A stretch of 64,000 nt of DNA. Source: Oceaniovalibus guishaninsula JLT2003 (lineage in GTDB: Bacteria; Pseudomonadota; Alphaproteobacteria; Rhodobacterales; Rhodobacteraceae). This document shows positions 61,511 to 64,000 of the stretch, in pieces; the stretch's first letter is position 1; every line of letters starts with the position of its first letter. The stretch lies in the NCBI RefSeq assembly GCF_000299575.1, contig NZ_AMGO01000052.1:62001-126000 (forward strand). The letters run 5' to 3'. The notes beneath the pieces were generated by a model, which searched no databases, was not told the DNA's origin, and was given only the letters and a program-made list of their open reading frames with translations. A program made the position numbers and the translations under genes.

Positions 61511-63777
61511 GCCTGTGTCTCCTCGATCAGGTTGGTGTTGTTGGCCGCGGGCATCGTTCGGCCCGCCGGCAGTCTGATTTCCGCCCTGGCGCCGCGGGGG
61601 AACGCCACGGGATCGCCCAGCGTCAGGGTGCCGCCGTGTTCCTCGACGATCTTGCGCACGATGGGCAGGCCCAGCCCCGTGCCTTCGGCGCGGGTCGTGA
61701 CATAGGGCTCGAAGATGCGGCTGCGATCCTCGGGCAGGCCGATGCCGTTATCCTCGATGGCGATCGACACCTCGTCGGGGCCGGCGCGCATCGTCACGCG
61801 GATCTCGGGGCGATAGCCGGGATCGGCGCGCAGCGTCTCGGTCGCCTCGCCCGCGTTCTTTATGAGGTTGGTCAGCGCCTGCCCGATCATCGTGTCGTCC
61901 AGATCGAGCGTCACCGGACCTTCCGGCAGGTCGGCCGAGATGCGCACGCCGGTCTGGCCGGCCTGCTGCAACAGGACCGCGCCGCGCACCAGATCGACCA
62001 GATCGTGCCGGCGGCGGTCGGGTTCGGGCATCCGCGCGAACTGGCTGAATTCATCCACGATGCGGCGGAGGCCCTCGGTCTGGCGCACGATCACGTCGGT
62101 CATCTGCTCCAGCTTGGCCGGATCGCTGACCTCGGGGCCGAACTTGCGCCGGATGCGCCCGGCGCTGAGCTGGATGGGGGTCAGCGGATTCTTGATCTCG
62201 TGCGCGATGCGGCGGGCGACATCGCCCCAGGCGGCCATGCGCTGCGCCGCCACCAGATCGCTGACATCGTCGAAGGCCACGACATAGCCTTCGGGCGATC
62301 CGTCCTCGGCGCGGCGGATGGCGATGCGCACCAGCAGGCTTTCCAGATGGCCCGAACGGATCACCTTGACCTCGCCCTGCACCGCCTCGGCGCCGCCCTG
62401 GGCGATGCGCTGCCAGAGCGGGTCGAATTCGGGCACCGCGACCGACAGCGCCACCGGATCGGCCGCGTCAAGGTGCAGCAACCGTTCGGCCGAACGGTTC
62501 ACGAACGTCACCTTGCCCGCATCGTCCAGCCCGACCACCCCCGCCGTGACCGACGACAGCACCGAATCGAACAGCCGGCGGCGTTCCTCGATCTGTGCGT
62601 TGGTGGCCAGCAGCGCGTCGCGCTGGCCCTTCAATTGCCGGGTCATCTGGTTGAACAGACGGCCCAGCATGGCGATTTCGTCGTCGCTGCCTTCCTCGCG
62701 CACCTGAACGTCCAGATCGCCCGCGCCGACGCGCTGCGCGGCGCCGGCCAGACGGCCCACGGGGCGCGACAGGCGTTCGGCGAACCACAATCCCATCCAG
62801 ATCGCCGCCAGGATCAGTATCACCGCGAAGCCGAGGTAAAGCAGGCCGAACTCGAACAACAGCCGGCCGCGGTCCTGTTCCAACTGCTCGTAAAGCCGCG
62901 CGCTGTCCTGCGTGTCGTCCAGCAGGGCCAGCAATTCGCCATCGACGGACCGGCTGACGTAAAGATACCGGTCGCCCGGCCCGTCCAGCCGCGTGAGGCC
63001 GCGAAATTCGTTGTTGTCCCAATCCTCGACGATGACGGTCCGGCCGGTGCGCGCCTCGTCCAGGGCCTCGAGCGGGGGCGGGTCGTAATCGAACAGATAG
63101 GAGCGTTCGCCGCGCGCGCGGATCCCGCCCTCGCCGTCGATGACGAAAGCCTCGCGCAGGCCGCGCTGGATCTGCGACTGGCCCTGCGCCAGCAGCGCGC
63201 GCAACTCGCCCTCGCTGACGATGAAGCTGTCGGCGCGTCCGGGGCCCAGAAAGCGCACCAGAACGTCGGGGTCGGTCAGGAAGCGGGCCAGCGCCTCGGT
63301 GTCGGCGCGCAGGTCGCGGCGCTGCTCGTCCTCGTAGGCCTCGGCCGCTTCCAGCGACGCGCCGACGACTTGCCTGACGCGATCCGAGAACCACCCTTCC
63401 AGCCCGAAATTGACGGTCAGCGCCGCGAAGACGGCGACGGTCACGGTCGGCACCAGCGCAATCAGCGCGAAGACGCCCGTCAGCCGCATGTGCAGGCGCG
63501 ATCCCGCCGACCGCGCGCGCCGGGCCGCGACCATGCGCGCCAGCGCGCTGAGCACCAGCGTCGCCAGCACCAGCACATAAACCAGATCGGCAAGGATCAC
63601 GAAACGCAGCGCGACCGTGGATTGCCCCTGTTCCAGTGGTCCCAGCACCAGGAAGGTCGCCAGCGCCAGCAGCGGCCCGAGGATGGCCAGACCGATCGTC
63701 GCCGCGTTCTGGACGCGCCGCTGCCGGCGCAGCCGCGCCAGACCGTCCCAGCTGAGCACCCGCGCGGGATGCATCAT
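61507..63777 (-). CDS. ntrY: Membrane sensor histidine kinase NtrY
   Basis: A 756-residue kinase partner of NtrX. Several N-terminal helices (residues 25-45, 58-80, 95-115), an extracytoplasmic domain, another helix near residue 310, HAMP (SRPVGRLAGAAQRVGAGDLDV), PAS, then HisKA with RRIAHEIKNPLTPIQL and ATPase NLIKNAGEA, EDNGIGLP and EGTGLGLPIV. Two ATGs are adjacent; 63777 has GGAG six bases upstream. The open frame above it overlaps ntrC and is shadow. Confidence 0.94.
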   Translation of the reverse strand: MMHPARVLSWDGLARLRRQRRVQNAATIGLAILGPLLALATFLVLGPLEQGQSTVALRFVILADLVYVLVLATLVLSALARMVAARRARSAGSRLHMRLTGVFALIALVPTVTVAVFAALTVNFGLEGWFSDRVRQVVGASLEAAEAYEDEQRRDLRADTEALARFLTDPDVLVRFLGPGRADSFIVSEGELRALLAQGQSQIQRGLREAFVIDGEGGIRARGERSYLFDYDPPPLEALDEARTGRTVIVEDWDNNEFRGLTRLDGPGDRYLYVSRSVDGELLALLDDTQDSARLYEQLEQDRGRLLFEFGLLYLGFAVILILAAIWMGLWFAERLSRPVGRLAGAAQRVGAGDLDVQVREEGSDDEIAMLGRLFNQMTRQLKGQRDALLATNAQIEERRRLFDSVLSSVTAGVVGLDDAGKVTFVNRSAERLLHLDAADPVALSVAVPEFDPLWQRIAQGGAEAVQGEVKVIRSGHLESLLVRIAIRRAEDGSPEGYVVAFDDVSDLVAAQRMAAWGDVARRIAHEIKNPLTPIQLSAGRIRRKFGPEVSDPAKLEQMTDVIVRQTEGLRRIVDEFSQFARMPEPDRRRHDLVDLVRGAVLLQQAGQTGVRISADLPEGPVTLDLDDTMIGQALTNLIKNAGEATETLRADPGYRPEIRVTMRAGPDEVSIAIEDNGIGLPEDRSRIFEPYVTTRAEGTGLGLPIVRKIVEEHGGTLTLGDPVAFPRGARAEIRLPAGRTMPAANNTNLIEETQA

Positions 63778-63820
63778 GGCCGACTCCAACAGATGCGGCG
63801 CAGGGCGCCCGACCGCTCGG

Positions 63821-63842
63821 ATGTGACGTCTTGCGGTCACAT
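63821..63842. promoter_or_regulatory. Inverted repeat between ntrC and ntrY
   Basis: Perfect 7-bp arms ATGTGAC (63821-63827) and GTCACAT (63836-63842) with 8 bases between, lying in the 80-bp gap between ntrC and ntrY. It may be a protein-binding dyad or an mRNA hairpin that sets the ratio of the two genes. Spacing does not fit Crp. Confidence 0.4.
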
Positions 63843-63857
63843 TTTTCTGTTGCCCGT

Positions 63858-64000
63858 TTACATCAACCTGCGCCGGCGTGTCACGCGGATATCCAGTTCG
63901 GCGATTTTCTTGCGCAGCGTGTTGCGATTGATTCCCAGCAATTCGGCGCATTTCGCCTGATTGCCGCCGGTCGCGTCCATCGCGATCTCGATCAGCGGAG
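63858..64000 (-). CDS. ntrC: Response regulator NtrC, C-terminal end (5' truncated by window edge)
   Basis: The last 47 codons of an NtrC-type regulator: [33 protein letters not shown] is the Fis-like DNA-binding helix-turn-helix of NtrC, followed by a basic tail RVTRRRRLM and TAA. NtrC controls nitrogen-starvation genes, possibly including glnBA in this window. Identity is supported by the ntrC-ntrY-ntrX order. The receiver and AAA+ domains lie outside the window. Confidence 0.9.
   Translation of the reverse strand, partial: PLIEIAMDATGGNQAKCAELLGINRNTLRKKIAELDIRVTRRRRLM

Noticed and set aside
63821-63842. Crp/Fnr-type binding site
   Set aside because: The half-sites TGTGA and TCACA are present but separated by 10 bases instead of 6.

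Overview
The window is a dense, high-GC stretch of a bacterial chromosome. Gene content and order point to an alphaproteobacterium of the Rhodobacterales (Rhodobacter/Paracoccus/roseobacter type). Pointers are alaS-recA-cckA with a GAAC-N7-GAAC SOS box, a yajC-secD-secF cluster running into the ccmABCDG (hel) cytochrome c genes, and ntrC-ntrY-ntrX followed by trkA-trkH-hfq-hflX. No phage, insertion sequence, CRISPR array or integrase was seen. Almost everything is core genome, and no gap between genes exceeds about 280 bases.

Layout. (1) 1-1101 is the 3' part of typA on the plus strand. (2) 1135-15128 is a long minus-strand block: a DUF1330 protein, alaS, recA with its LexA-type operator, the CckA hybrid kinase, an RsmB-like RNA methyltransferase, ccmG-D-C-B-A, an Mth938-like protein, secF, secD and yajC. 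(3) 15266-17964 holds a secreted S1 protease, serS and a TspO-like membrane protein on the plus strand. (4) 17968-21491 on the minus strand is a yfgM-like, bamB-like, der operon in the same order as in E. coli. (5) 21698-26634 is a plus-strand RND efflux pair preceded by a perfect palindrome. (6) 26651-31024 on the minus strand holds an Atm1-type ABC exporter, a LysM protein, a RarD-like transporter and an orphan membrane-anchored protein. (7) 31164-32761 is trpG-trpD on the plus strand, ending in a bidirectional terminator shared with a minus-strand tRNA-Val(CAC). (8) 32887-37495 on the minus strand is a sulfotransferase, lon (with a heat-shock-type promoter) and tgt. (9) 37627-41541 on the plus strand is a RimB-RimK fusion translationally coupled to an MscS channel, then SufT-like and SufA-like Fe-S factors. 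(10) 41552-47045 on the minus strand is an oppABCDF peptide importer. (11) 47246-49763 is modABC on the plus strand. (12) Nnr (minus) diverges from glnB-glnA (plus). (13) A small unknown gene and a roughly 50-bp degenerate repeat come next. (14) hflX, hfq, trkH and trkA lie on the minus strand. (15) A lipoprotein gene (plus) and a hydrolase gene (minus) precede ntrX, ntrY and the 3' end of ntrC on the minus strand.

Functional themes are envelope biogenesis (Sec, Ccm, BamB), nitrogen sensing (GlnB/GlnA, NtrC/Y/X), protein quality control (Lon), import and efflux, and translation (AlaS, SerS, Tgt, TypA, Der, HflX). The least ordinary locus is the RimB-RimK fusion: its ATP-grasp half has lost the canonical metal-binding residues, and its stop codon overlaps the start of the MscS gene. 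Other points worth a second look are the RND permease with an altered proton relay and an extra membrane insertion, a possible AUC start for the NAD(P)HX repair enzyme, and the tandem repeat beside hflX.
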